Assembly: GCF_029892785.1 (NCBI RefSeq)
Contig: NZ_JARXXA010000010.1
Coordinates: 107,864 to 171,863, forward strand
Direction of reading: 5' to 3'
Origin: Parabacteroides sp. PH5-46
GTDB taxonomy: Bacteria > Bacteroidota > Bacteroidia > Bacteroidales > Tannerellaceae
Length of the DNA stretch: 64,000 nt
The notes below the pieces were generated by a model, which worked only from the letters and a program-made list of their open reading frames with translations, was not told where the DNA came from and ran no database searches. Below, piece by piece: positions 1 through 8,902 of this stretch. A program made the translations under genes and the position numbers. The stretch's first letter is position 1. Each line of letters opens with the position of its first letter.

Positions 1-1608
1 GTATATACCGACAATTACCGTAGCGCCCTATCTGTTGATCGCTATATCATGAAGGGTGATCCTTCAGGCGAGACATACGAGCCTCGCTTTACCTTCCACG
101 GATACCGGTATGTAGAGATACACGGACTTGACAAACCACTCCCACTGGAAGATGTAAAAGGTATCGTACTTGAATCAATTGGAGCACAAACCAGCAGCTA
201 TAAGACTTCTAATGAACAGGTAAACCGCCTGTATGAAAACATCCTTTGGGGGCAAAGAGGCAACTTTCTTGCTGTACCGACCGATTGTCCCCAACGCGAC
301 GAGCGTATGGGATGGACAGGTGACGCCCAGGTATTTGCCCGTACAGCTACCTACAATATGAATGTAAATCCGTTCTATACTCGCTGGCTCTACAGCGTAC
401 GCGACAATCAGGGAGAAGACGGACGGTATGCCAACTATATTCCGGTAGTGGGTACACCTCCACATGGAGCAGATATCGGCGGAGGCGCTATGGGATGGAT
501 GGAAGCCGGGATTATTGTTCCCTGGCAAATGTATCAACAGTACAATGATATCGGTATTCTGGAACAACATTATGCCTCTATGGTTGCCTACATGGACTAT
601 CTGGAGCGAACAGCTGTGAACTACGTACAACCTTTCGGGGGATTTGGCGACTGGCTGGCCATCGAAGGAACAAACTCCATGCTCACGAATACGGCATACT
701 CAGCTTATGATGCACTTCTTATGGAGCAGATAGCCAAGCGACTGGGGAAAGAGGCCGACAGCAAACGTTTTCGTGCTTTTTACGAAAATGTAAAGGAATC
801 TTTCAATAAGTATTTTGTCGATAACGAAGGCTACACCTACGCTCCAGCTCCCAATGAGATTTTCGGACAAGGACAGGGCGATATGTGGTCCGGTCCTTCC
901 GGCAATGAGGGAAAGCGGGTAGATACACAAACCTCTTATGTTGTGCCTCTGCAGTTCGGTTTGTTTAACGACAAAAATAAACCTTTAGCCCTTAAACATC
1001 TGACCGAGAATATCAAAAAGCATAATTATACGTTGACTACCGGTTTCATCGGAACTCCGTACCTCAACCTTGTTTTGTCGGATAATGGCTACGATGATAT
1101 CGCCTATAAATTGTTTGAACAAACCGCCTATCCCTCATGGCTATATCCGGTATTACAGGGAGCTACTACCATCTGGGAACGTTGGAATTCCTATACATTG
1201 GTGAATGGCTTCGGTCCGGTAGATATGAACTCCTTCAATCACTATTCATACGGAGCTATTGAAGAGTGGATGATTGCCTACTCTATCGGTATCCAACGCG
1301 ACGAGCAAAACCCCGGTTACAAACACATCCTATTGCAGCCTCGTATAGGAGGAAACTTTTCCTTTATCAAAGGGCATTACGATTCTGTTTATGGCCGAAT
1401 AGAGAGCGGCTGGCAAAAAAGCAGAAAAGGATATATCTACAATGCTTCAGTTCCGGCCAATACAAAGGCTACATTAACATTACAGGTAAAGAATCCATCT
1501 AATGTTAAACAAATAAAAGGGCGCGAAGGCATCCGTTTCATTAGCTTCTCCAACGGGAAGGCAACGTACGAACTACAAGCGGGCTCCTATCAGTTTAGTA
1601 TAGAATAA
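1..1608 (+). CDS. alpha-L-rhamnosidase, GH78 family (5'-truncated by window)
   Basis: The reading frame is open from base 1, so the N-terminal part lies outside the window; the 535 codons seen are the C-terminal portion. GH78 enzymes remove terminal L-rhamnose from plant glycans and glycosides by an inverting mechanism. The segment PTDCPQRDERMGWTGDAQ carries the conserved acidic cluster of the (alpha/alpha)6 barrel, including the likely general acid, and ATTIWERWNSYT near residue 390 carries the second conserved glutamate. A C-terminal beta-sandwich (from about residue 435, PGYKHILLQPRIGG) ends the protein, as is usual. Any signal peptide would be upstream. The next gene is convergent. Confidence 0.93.
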   Translation, partial: VYTDNYRSALSVDRYIMKGDPSGETYEPRFTFHGYRYVEIHGLDKPLPLEDVKGIVLESIGAQTSSYKTSNEQVNRLYENILWGQRGNFLAVPTDCPQRDERMGWTGDAQVFARTATYNMNVNPFYTRWLYSVRDNQGEDGRYANYIPVVGTPPHGADIGGGAMGWMEAGIIVPWQMYQQYNDIGILEQHYASMVAYMDYLERTAVNYVQPFGGFGDWLAIEGTNSMLTNTAYSAYDALLMEQIAKRLGKEADSKRFRAFYENVKESFNKYFVDNEGYTYAPAPNEIFGQGQGDMWSGPSGNEGKRVDTQTSYVVPLQFGLFNDKNKPLALKHLTENIKKHNYTLTTGFIGTPYLNLVLSDNGYDDIAYKLFEQTAYPSWLYPVLQGATTIWERWNSYTLVNGFGPVDMNSFNHYSYGAIEEWMIAYSIGIQRDEQNPGYKHILLQPRIGGNFSFIKGHYDSVYGRIESGWQKSRKGYIYNASVPANTKATLTLQVKNPSNVKQIKGREGIRFISFSNGKATYELQAGSYQFSIE

Positions 1609-1643
1609 ATGCTGTAGCTCAGCCGCATATTAATTCACGGGAC

Positions 1644-2213
1644 TTAAAAGCAAAGGGAAGCATAGATGCCAAAATGCTTTTCTCCGGCCATAGGGCTGAT
1701 AGTCAAGTTATGCTTTTGAGCAAACGGGCGGGTAAACAGATAGGCACTCCCTACTCCTAAAACGGCTCCGGCAGTCACATCCCACCAGTCGTGCTTCTTA
1801 GCATATGTCCGAGCCCATCCGGTGTAAGCCGCTACAGCATAAGCGGGTATCCCCCACTTCCAACCATACCGGCGTTGTATAAAAGCAGCTCCGGTAAATG
1901 AAACACTTGTATGCAGGGAAGGAAACGAATGGTCGTCGCTCCTATCAGGACGATCCTTACTAATCAAATATTTCAAAGCATAACTGACGCCCATAGTCAT
2001 TACACCTGCAAAAGCCCCTTGTTTCAAGCCTTCCCAGTCTTGCAAAGCCAACGTCGTAACAAGGCAGGCCACAGGCGTAATAGCCGCTGAAACATCACTC
2101 GACACCCGCACATTCTTCCGACTCTGACTCACCTCTATCGGCTGGGCCGATAGAAACATATTTCCTAAAAAAAACAAGATAAAAGCAATCCAACACTTCA
2201 CTCCTCTCAACAT
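1644..2213 (-). CDS. PAP2-superfamily membrane-associated phosphatase
   Basis: A 189-residue protein with an N-terminal signal peptide or anchor ending near SAQ24. The three phosphatase motifs are visible: KDRPDR near residue 85, SFPSLHTS near 97 (PSLH in place of the textbook PSGH), and RTYAKKHDWWDV near 133 with the catalytic His and Asp. PAP2 enzymes act on phospholipid or undecaprenyl phosphates at the periplasmic face. Its start overlaps the end of the upstream dgkA-like gene by 7 nt, so the two are co-translated. This suggests paired lipid phosphorylation and dephosphorylation. The exact substrate (undecaprenyl-PP, PG-phosphate or lipid A) cannot be read from sequence. Confidence 0.85.
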   Translation of the reverse strand: MLRGVKCWIAFILFFLGNMFLSAQPIEVSQSRKNVRVSSDVSAAITPVACLVTTLALQDWEGLKQGAFAGVMTMGVSYALKYLISKDRPDRSDDHSFPSLHTSVSFTGAAFIQRRYGWKWGIPAYAVAAYTGWARTYAKKHDWWDVTAGAVLGVGSAYLFTRPFAQKHNLTISPMAGEKHFGIYASLCF

Positions 2214-2584
2214 AATGCTATTATTTTAGGTAAAAAGATAATCAAACCTACGATGGCGGCGGCTATGGCGGTGAAGAGGACGCCGCCTGACATCAGGTCT
2301 TTTACCTGTTTGATCATTTCGTTGTATTCGGGGGAAACGACATCTGAGAGTTTTTCTACGGCTGTATTGAAGGCTTCGGCGCTCAATACCATACCTATAA
2401 CGATGATAACGGCAATCCATTCTGTGCTTGATATGTTCAATAGGAAGCCTGCTATCAGTACGCAGACGGTCGCGATCGTATGTATCCAGGCATTGTGTTC
2501 GTGCCTTAACAGCAACTTAATACCGTTGAAAGCGTATTTAAAACTGGCCAACCTTTTGCGCAGTGTAAATCCTTTATTGTCCAT
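2207..2584 (-). CDS. dgkA: diacylglycerol kinase / undecaprenol kinase (DgkA family)
   Basis: A 125-residue integral membrane kinase with three hydrophobic helices. The family signature EAFNTAVEKLSD (about 70-81) is intact, and KDLMSGGVL (about 95-103) replaces the more common KD-x-AAAV motif. DgkA homologues phosphorylate diacylglycerol or undecaprenol with ATP at the inner membrane, recycling lipid carriers. It is the first gene of a two-gene unit with the PAP2 phosphatase. A TATATTTG box lies 43-50 nt upstream of the start. Whether the substrate is diacylglycerol or undecaprenol is not decided by sequence. Confidence 0.88.
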   Translation of the reverse strand: MDNKGFTLRKRLASFKYAFNGIKLLLRHEHNAWIHTIATVCVLIAGFLLNISSTEWIAVIIVIGMVLSAEAFNTAVEKLSDVVSPEYNEMIKQVKDLMSGGVLFTAIAAAIVGLIIFLPKIIALC

Positions 2585-2626
2585 AAGCTCTTTTCGTTAA
2601 TAAAGCATCCTGCAATAAATAAGGTA

Positions 2627-2634
2627 CAAATATA
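2627..2634 (-). promoter_or_regulatory. -7 box of the dgkA promoter
   Basis: The minus strand reads TATATTTG, a perfect Bacteroidales TAnnTTTG box, about 43 nt before the dgkA start. I see no TTG at the ideal spacing, so only the -7 element is claimed. Confidence 0.55.
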
Positions 2635-2703
2635 CATGATAAATCTAATTTTTATATCTTCGCAAATAATGGATTAAGTATAAATCCCCAAAAAGAGAAA
2701 ACC

Positions 2704-3603
2704 ATGAGTGAGAGTAAAAACAAAAACAGGCATAGTGATAAGGTGATCAAAATGCTAATATCAATCATATTTATAGTAGTTGGTTTACTCTTGGTTGCAC
2801 TATTTGCTGATTCTACAGATAAAACTTGGCAACCTGTCGTTTTTAATTTTGGTACTGCTTTAAGTATCGCAGGGATTGTCGCGCTTTTTAATGAATCATT
2901 ATTTGGTAAAAATGAAAGCCCTAAGCCTGAAGGCTTGAAAATAATAACGAAAGAAAGACAAAGTTTTTCCGGTTATTATAATTGGGTAACGGAAAAGAAT
3001 GTCAAAACAATAAAATGTTCCGGGCATGCCGTATTAAAGTCCATGAAGGATGGTCTCAACAAAAAATATAATCTAACAGATACTTTTATTAATAAGATGA
3101 AGGAAGGCACCAATATATATGTGCTTTTTTTCGATCCGGAGTTGAAAATAATTGAAAAAGTTACTACAGATATAGCCGGAGAAAACAAGGAAATATTATA
3201 CAATAGATTGGATGCTGCATTAGCAATAACAAAGGAATTACATGATAAAATAAATAATGAACTGAAAAATTCCGCAGACATTAAAGGAACACTAAATGTC
3301 AAATTAATTGATGCTGCTAATAATCAGTATGCTTATCATTATGTTGAATACCAAGATAAGAGTGAAGTGTTTTTAGGATTTTACACTGCAGGTATCCTGG
3401 GGAATCATTCTCCGGTATTTGGTGTTGAAGATAAAGAAATCTTGAGCTATTTCGACGGAAACTTCAATCACTTATGTCATACCTCCGCAAGTCTGTTGAG
3501 ATTTGAAAGTGGGATTTTGACATTATCACCCAGGTTTAACATGATAACTGATTTTGTGAAGGGTAAACTGGCTAATGCCAAAATCCAAACATCCAACAAC
3601 TAA
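2704..3603 (+). CDS. unrecognised membrane-anchored protein with possible PLD-like fold domain
   Basis: A 299-residue protein. Residues about 15-37 and 45-65 form two hydrophobic helices, leaving a C-terminal cytoplasmic-type domain of about 225 residues. Within it, the run from KCSGHAVLKSM to GTNIYVLFFDPEL (about 100-140) resembles the strand-helix-strand pattern seen in phospholipase-D-like and related sensor domains, but no HKD catalytic motif is present. The sequence is visibly more A/T- and Lys/Asn-rich than the neighbouring genes, which may mean later acquisition. It stands alone, divergent from dgkA and convergent with the exporter operon. I do not know its function; a membrane-tethered sensor or defence protein is speculative. 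Confidence 0.75.
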   Translation: MSESKNKNRHSDKVIKMLISIIFIVVGLLLVALFADSTDKTWQPVVFNFGTALSIAGIVALFNESLFGKNESPKPEGLKIITKERQSFSGYYNWVTEKNVKTIKCSGHAVLKSMKDGLNKKYNLTDTFINKMKEGTNIYVLFFDPELKIIEKVTTDIAGENKEILYNRLDAALAITKELHDKINNELKNSADIKGTLNVKLIDAANNQYAYHYVEYQDKSEVFLGFYTAGILGNHSPVFGVEDKEILSYFDGNFNHLCHTSASLLRFESGILTLSPRFNMITDFVKGKLANAKIQTSNN

Positions 3604-3650
3604 ACATTCGTAGTATATAGAAAAACAGCAGATTAGAACAAGATAAAAAA

Positions 3651-3732
3651 CGCATGCATGCGTTTTGCAGATCGCATGCATGCGTTTTCAAAATTGCACC
3701 CATGCGTTTTATTAATCGCACGGGTGCAATTT
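3651..3732. repeat. 22-bp-period palindrome array A (4 units)
   Basis: Four 12-bp imperfect palindromes start at 3651, 3673, 3695 and 3717, exactly 22 bp apart. The cores are CGCATGCATGCG twice, then TGCACCCATGCG, then CGCACGGGTGCA. Units 1-3 are followed by TTTT and a 6-nt spacer. The array lies in the convergent gap between the 2704-3603 gene and the end of the exporter operon. It fits no standard terminator because several independent dyads are present. Confidence 0.85.
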
Positions 3733-3757
3733 TTACTTCATACAAAATCCTGTTATT

Positions 3758-5026
3758 TTACTCATACCGGAGAGATTCCGCAGGCTGGAGATTTACTACT
3801 TTGCGCGAGGGGAACCAAATACCAGTACTTATCATAAGAGTCATCAGTATGAAAGTTATGCCTTGGCAAAGAATGAAACGACCTATCGTAAAAGGCATTA
3901 CTTCCACATCTACTATTTCTTTTAAACCCAGATTAAGCGCAATACAGGCAGCCGGCACAAAGGCAAAGAGTAGGATAACAAGGCCTTCACCTATCAATAT
4001 GGAACGCAAATTTCGAGTGGTGGAACCAAGTGCGATGCGCAAGCCCATTTCGCCCAAGCGGTGCTGCGTGCGGAAAAAGAAGGTTCCAACAACACCCAGG
4101 AAAATGTTGATCAGCAAGAAGAAAACCCCAGCAAGATACATCTTGGCTTCATTAATATCGGTACGAATATAGCGGGTACGAATATCGTCGTACGAGCGGA
4201 TATTGAGCAAATAAATATTATGGTAGCGCAACTGCTCTCTCATCTCCTTCAGGAAATTAGTAGCAAAGTCTTTACCTGTCGAAGGATTCGCACGCAAGGT
4301 GACATCTATCCTTCCGAAATAAAGTTCGTTCAGCTCTGTGGCAATGGCATTTTCGCTCAGTGAACGGATGAAGGTAGGGGTATATGTATCAAAATCGCCA
4401 AAACGTATCGGAGACATTACACCTCCTACATATATGGCAAGGCTATCATTGGCGTAGGAAAGGAATTTACCGGTAGCATTTCCTTCAGGAAACAAGGTTG
4501 CCGCTGCGTCGGAAGTGATAATCTGTTGATTGAAGCTGAGGTTGTCGGCCAATGCATCTGTATTGCCTTCTTCCGTGGCATAGCGGAACACACGTATATA
4601 GTCCGGCGTGCCATTGAAACGGCGCAAGCGTCCACAGTTCAGCGTATCTTCCGTTTCCAGATTGATCCGTTGCATATTTGAATAGTTCCTTGAATAAGAA
4701 TAAGATAGTGAAGACTCGGATATACCTACAACTTCTACTCCGGGATAGGTACGCATACGGGAAACTACCGTCAGGAGGTCTTCACCCAGTGTCGTTCCAT
4801 ATTCGCTTTGCGGACGATATTGCTCGTTTTCATTGGTGAGCAAATGCAGGTCTACCACATACACATCGGAGATATCATATCCCATTGGCGAGAGGTACAA
4901 CTTGGCACGTAGATACAGGTCGTCTACAATATACCACAAACAGATAGATACCAGCAGCATTTCCGCCCAAATCCAAGCGTTACTCGTACGTTGGTTCCAG
5001 ATTATTTTGATGATTTGATTGAACAT
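3758..5026 (-). CDS. ABC transporter permease, FtsX/MacB type, copy B5
   Basis: Last gene of the exporter operon and the B member of the fifth A-B pair. The 422-residue protein has a membrane helix at about 20-40, a large periplasmic MacB-like domain to about residue 280, and three more helices in the last 140 residues. The conserved cytoplasmic motif after helix 2 reads GEMGLRIALGS, which in this family contacts the ATPase. The C-terminus ends LQPAESLRYE, a hallmark of the B type here. It follows the A5 gene after 16 nt. It has no ATPase domain of its own, so it must use the one at 14080-14745 or another encoded elsewhere. The exported substrate is unknown. Confidence 0.88.
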   Translation of the reverse strand: MFNQIIKIIWNQRTSNAWIWAEMLLVSICLWYIVDDLYLRAKLYLSPMGYDISDVYVVDLHLLTNENEQYRPQSEYGTTLGEDLLTVVSRMRTYPGVEVVGISESSLSYSYSRNYSNMQRINLETEDTLNCGRLRRFNGTPDYIRVFRYATEEGNTDALADNLSFNQQIITSDAAATLFPEGNATGKFLSYANDSLAIYVGGVMSPIRFGDFDTYTPTFIRSLSENAIATELNELYFGRIDVTLRANPSTGKDFATNFLKEMREQLRYHNIYLLNIRSYDDIRTRYIRTDINEAKMYLAGVFFLLINIFLGVVGTFFFRTQHRLGEMGLRIALGSTTRNLRSILIGEGLVILLFAFVPAACIALNLGLKEIVDVEVMPFTIGRFILCQGITFILMTLMISTGIWFPSRKVVNLQPAESLRYE

Positions 5027-5042
5027 ATCAGGTCGTCTTTTA

Positions 5043-6314
5043 TCAAATTTCGTTTAAAGCATATACGATATTTTCACGGGAAGCACGCCAGGCCGGTATA
5101 CCGGCACTGAGAAGGTTCAGCACCAGACAAAATAGGAAGGCATATATAAATACCTTTGGATTTACCAGCATTTCAACATTAATAGAGAGCGCTCCTTCGC
5201 GAAAGTTACTCATCTCGGTAGCCAGTAGCCAATCACTCATCAGTGTAACAGCCAGGTAACTGATAATAAGCCCAAGCAAACCGCCTATAATGGTAAGGAT
5301 CAAGTTCTCATACAATATCTGCCACAACAGCTTGCCGGTAGTTGCTCCAAAGGCCTTGCGCACACCAATTTCGGGCATACGTTTCTTCATCCTCGATAGC
5401 GTCATACCCGACAGGTTGATAGTCGGTACCAGTAGAAGAATGAAAAGGATAATAGCATACCTGAGAATTACACGCTTACCGTCTGCTTGCATATTGCCTT
5501 GCCGGTACATACTGAGAAAAAGGTTTTCGGGTTGTCCATTGAGCCTGTATTCTCCTTTACTCAGGGTGGCATTTAACTGTATCAATAAGCGTTCAGCCTC
5601 TTCGCGGATAAGCGGAAAGTCTTTTGGGGAACGGGCCAGTATATAACAATTAAATGACCCTGTTGTATTCTCTGTCTCATGATTCCTGGGAAAAGTAGTA
5701 GTGGTATGTGGCACCCAGACTTCGGCATAGGCCGCCTCAGCAAGAGTAGATACCGCAGGCACAACCCCACAGATAGTGTACTCCGTATAACTAATAAGAA
5801 TCGGCTTGCCAACTACATAGGTGGAACCATACAATCCACGGGCAATAGCCTCGTTAATAACAGCTTTCTTTATGCCGCTTTGTACATCGTCTTCCGTAAA
5901 CGGTTTCCCGGCAAGGAAACGAAAGTCAAATACCTTCCAGAAGCGCTCATCCGTATAGCACACCTCGGCCTTATATTCATTTCTGCCGGCAGAGATAGAT
6001 ACAAGTCTTTCGTTTCCAAGAGAAACAGCCGTTACAGCCTCTGCCGTAGATATCGGATAAAATACCTCCTTTATTAAATGAAAGGAATTACTCGAAGAGC
6101 TATTATTGTTCTCACTCACATAATTACCCTTTGTTGCATACAGCATCCGGTCGCGATTCGTTTCCGGCCTGTAATTGGCTGTCCGTACCTCAAAGGCAAT
6201 CACAAGAACCATAATCATGGCAATAGCCAATGCCGTCCCCACAATAGAAATGAAGCTAAGAAGCGGATTCTCCTTCAAAGTAGCCAACGCCTGTTTAAAA
6301 TATTGCTTATACAT
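5043..6314 (-). CDS. ABC transporter permease, FtsX/MacB type, copy A5
   Basis: A member of the fifth permease pair, 423 residues. It starts MYKQYFKQALATLKENPL, the N-terminus shared by all A-type copies. Next come a helix at about 18-40, a periplasmic domain of about 230 residues, and three C-terminal helices. The coupling motif reads PEIGVRKAFGA. An Asn/Ser-rich stretch near residue 70 is specific to this copy. It ends SRENIVYALNEI, the A-type tail. Compared with B-type partners it carries KAFGA rather than xAxGS after the conserved Arg. The gap to the preceding B4 gene is 17 nt, consistent with a single transcript. Confidence 0.88.
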   Translation of the reverse strand: MYKQYFKQALATLKENPLLSFISIVGTALAIAMIMVLVIAFEVRTANYRPETNRDRMLYATKGNYVSENNNSSSSNSFHLIKEVFYPISTAEAVTAVSLGNERLVSISAGRNEYKAEVCYTDERFWKVFDFRFLAGKPFTEDDVQSGIKKAVINEAIARGLYGSTYVVGKPILISYTEYTICGVVPAVSTLAEAAYAEVWVPHTTTTFPRNHETENTTGSFNCYILARSPKDFPLIREEAERLLIQLNATLSKGEYRLNGQPENLFLSMYRQGNMQADGKRVILRYAIILFILLLVPTINLSGMTLSRMKKRMPEIGVRKAFGATTGKLLWQILYENLILTIIGGLLGLIISYLAVTLMSDWLLATEMSNFREGALSINVEMLVNPKVFIYAFLFCLVLNLLSAGIPAWRASRENIVYALNEI

Positions 6315-6331
6315 CTTATGTTAAGTATTAA

Positions 6332-7588
6332 TTATTCATAATGTAGTGCTTCTGCGGGTTGAATACTTGCTGAACGCCAAGCAGGATACCAGGTTGCAAG
6401 GATAATAACCAAACTGAGTGGCAGAATGGTGAACAGACTATTCAGTGCAAAGCGCTGCCAGGTTAAGCCTAGTGTATGAACCGGTAATGTTTCCACCAAT
6501 ATCAGGTTTCCCCATATTATAATAGCCGGAACCAGGGCGATGAGCAGTAAGCCCAGGCTCTCTGTCATCATTTGTCTCATTACCTGATGCCGTGAGGAGC
6601 CAACGGCAATGCACAAGCCTATTTCTTCCCTTCGTTTCTTTATACGCAACCAGAAAGTCCCAATCACCCCGAGAAATACATTGAGCAGAAAGAAGACCGT
6701 GAAGCCTGTTCGGTTTTGAACCGACTCATACACTCCATCCGCTTTTAAGGTTAATGTTCGCAATTCGCTTATAGGGATGATTCCGGTAATATAAAAGTTA
6801 CCGATACTGAGTTGGGTATTCATCTCTGCCTTGAAAGAAGAGGCAAAATCTTTCTCATTCATACCGGAACGTGTACGGAAAGTAATACTGGTGTTGTCTT
6901 TAATATTCTCTTCATTCATTCCCATAAGTGTATGTTCCTGAAAAGGAAAATAAATATAATTATCCCGACGGCTAAACCGATGATTCTTTAAAGGAACGGA
7001 TACGGCACTCACCCGATAGCTGCTTGTACTATCGTTTGTCAGTATCGTTTGTCCAGCAGCATGCGAGCCGGGGAAAAGGGCTTCTTCCATACCGGATGAG
7101 ATAATCACCCCATGCTCCAAAGCCTCTCCCAGCAAAGAAGGCTCTCCACCTGCAGCAGGATGAACGCTGAACATCTCAAAGTAGGAAGGTGTTACATACA
7201 GAATCCGGGCATTTACCCGTAAAGAATCATGGCGATAACCCGCAGTCATATTCGAACTGCAATAGGGATAATGCCACTGTCCTATGCTTACGTCCATTAT
7301 CTCGGAATGATTCCTTATACGATCTACGATGCGAAGAAAGTTCAGAGCAGGTTCTTCGCTGTCTTCTCCATAATCTATATAATTAGGATTATCAGATTGG
7401 TAATGAGCTATCTTTACTGCGTAGGTGTTCTCTATTTCAAAACCGAGCGGTATCCGGCTGGTAATAAGCATGACACTGAAGTAGTCTACAATATACCACA
7501 TCAAGGCTGATACGATGAAAAGCTCAAGAATAATCCAGATGTTATTCTTCCACTGTGTCTTTATTAATTTGAAAACATGCTGTATCAT
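6332..7588 (-). CDS. ABC transporter permease, FtsX/MacB type, copy B4
   Basis: B member of the fourth pair. A longer frame opens at 7681, but alignment with the other B copies places the start at MIQHVFKLIKTQWKNN (7588), 7 nt after the upstream stop, with AGAAAGG just before it; a start at 7606 is also possible. The coupling motif reads EEIGLCIAVGS: the Arg conserved in the other nine permeases is Cys here. Otherwise the architecture is intact, with helix 1, periplasmic domain, three terminal helices and the tail IQPAEALHYE. The Cys could weaken coupling to the ATPase or simply be tolerated. Confidence 0.85.
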   Translation of the reverse strand: MIQHVFKLIKTQWKNNIWIILELFIVSALMWYIVDYFSVMLITSRIPLGFEIENTYAVKIAHYQSDNPNYIDYGEDSEEPALNFLRIVDRIRNHSEIMDVSIGQWHYPYCSSNMTAGYRHDSLRVNARILYVTPSYFEMFSVHPAAGGEPSLLGEALEHGVIISSGMEEALFPGSHAAGQTILTNDSTSSYRVSAVSVPLKNHRFSRRDNYIYFPFQEHTLMGMNEENIKDNTSITFRTRSGMNEKDFASSFKAEMNTQLSIGNFYITGIIPISELRTLTLKADGVYESVQNRTGFTVFFLLNVFLGVIGTFWLRIKKRREEIGLCIAVGSSRHQVMRQMMTESLGLLLIALVPAIIIWGNLILVETLPVHTLGLTWQRFALNSLFTILPLSLVIILATWYPAWRSASIQPAEALHYE

Positions 7589-7595
7589 ACCTTTC

Positions 7596-8900
7596 TTATT
7601 TATCATGAATAGCTTCCACAATGTTTTTTCGCGATACATTCCATACTGGAATAAGAGAAGACAGCAGGTTGAGAACCACACATATCATAAAAGCATAGAA
7701 GAAAACCATGAAATTCATCAACATACCGGGAGACAAGGAAACTGCAGACGTTATTTCGCTGTATTTAGACATCAACAATGTGTTACTCAAAACCAAGACA
7801 ATGCCGTATGATACCACCAGCCCGCAAAGCCCTCCCAGCAATGTAAGAAACAGGTTCTCGGTGAGTATCTGGTTGATCAAGGTTGTCCATCCGGCTCCAA
7901 AAGCCTTGCGAATGCCTATTTCCGGAATCCGTTCCTGCATTCGTGAAGCCATCAGTCCGGATAAATTTATTGCCGGAACCAATAAGAATACACAAATGAT
8001 CAAGGAATAGCGAAGGATGATTTCATCAGAACTGCTGCTAAAGTCTATTTGCCTGATGGCTTCCTGCTTTTGGGAAAGAGGGGGTCTGCTTTCCAATGTA
8101 AATTCATAATCAATAAGCTGCGTATTATATTGTTTTCGTTTTTCTTCTATCTCTTTGCGAATCCTTTCAAAATCAGAAGGTTTATGAGCCAGAATATAAG
8201 CACGTATCGGCCCAACAATGTTCTCATATTCTTCCGTCCGAGTAAATACCGGCATAGATGTGAATGGGATCCATAGATCGGCATATGTGATTGTCATAGC
8301 AGGTGATATGTCTTTTACGATAGCTCCTACTACATACTCTATATCATTAATCAAAAAACTTTTACCGGAAATTTCCGACACACTTCCAAATAGCTTTCGT
8401 GCCATCCCCTCCGTGAGTACTGCCTTATGATAGCCGCTTTCAAACTCCTCCGTATTGTAAGGCTTGCCTTCAAGAAAAGAAAAACTAAAAACCTGCCAGT
8501 AGTCTGCATCTGTGCCACTTATATCGGCTGTATATTTATCTTTACTACCCGGAATAGAAAGATAGATATCTCCCAAAAGACGCTTTACCTGACCTACAGA
8601 AACAGAAGCCGCTACAAGCTCAGGACTCTTCAAGCTATAATAGCATTCCTTCAATGTTTGGTAGGAAAGTGAATAATTAATCGTTCTGCTACCATCCTTC
8701 TTCTTTGCAGTCCCGCTCTCATTCAGCAGCAAACGGCTCCTGTTTACCTCCGGTGCTATGTCTGCTGTCTTGATATGATAGACGATAGCTATCACCATCA
8801 CCAAGGCTATGGCAAGCCCTGTTCCGGCAATATATATAGCGCTATAGAAGCGGTTCTGCTTCATCAGCTGCCAAGCCTGTTTGAAGTAAGTTTTATACAT
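7596..8900 (-). CDS. ABC transporter permease, FtsX/MacB type, copy A4
   Basis: A member of the fourth pair, 434 residues, starting MYKTYFKQAWQLMKQNRF. The coupling motif is PEIGIRKAFGA. The periplasmic domain holds the family stretch DYWQVFSFSFLEGKPY, equivalent to FWKVFDFRFL in other A copies. The tail is SRKNIVEAIHDK. The start lies only 2 nt after the stop of B3, indicating translational coupling. By its N-terminal helix sequence (YIAGTGLAIA) it groups with A3 (YIIGTGLSIT) rather than with A1, A2 and A5, suggesting a more recent A3/A4 duplication. This is a by-eye grouping. Confidence 0.88.
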   Translation of the reverse strand: MYKTYFKQAWQLMKQNRFYSAIYIAGTGLAIALVMVIAIVYHIKTADIAPEVNRSRLLLNESGTAKKKDGSRTINYSLSYQTLKECYYSLKSPELVAASVSVGQVKRLLGDIYLSIPGSKDKYTADISGTDADYWQVFSFSFLEGKPYNTEEFESGYHKAVLTEGMARKLFGSVSEISGKSFLINDIEYVVGAIVKDISPAMTITYADLWIPFTSMPVFTRTEEYENIVGPIRAYILAHKPSDFERIRKEIEEKRKQYNTQLIDYEFTLESRPPLSQKQEAIRQIDFSSSSDEIILRYSLIICVFLLVPAINLSGLMASRMQERIPEIGIRKAFGAGWTTLINQILTENLFLTLLGGLCGLVVSYGIVLVLSNTLLMSKYSEITSAVSLSPGMLMNFMVFFYAFMICVVLNLLSSLIPVWNVSRKNIVEAIHDK

Positions 8901-8902
8901 AA

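Noticed and set aside
3654..4172. 172-codon frame antisense to permease B5
   Set aside because: It begins inside palindrome array A and runs against a well-supported gene; its product is basic and repetitive in the manner of shadow frames.
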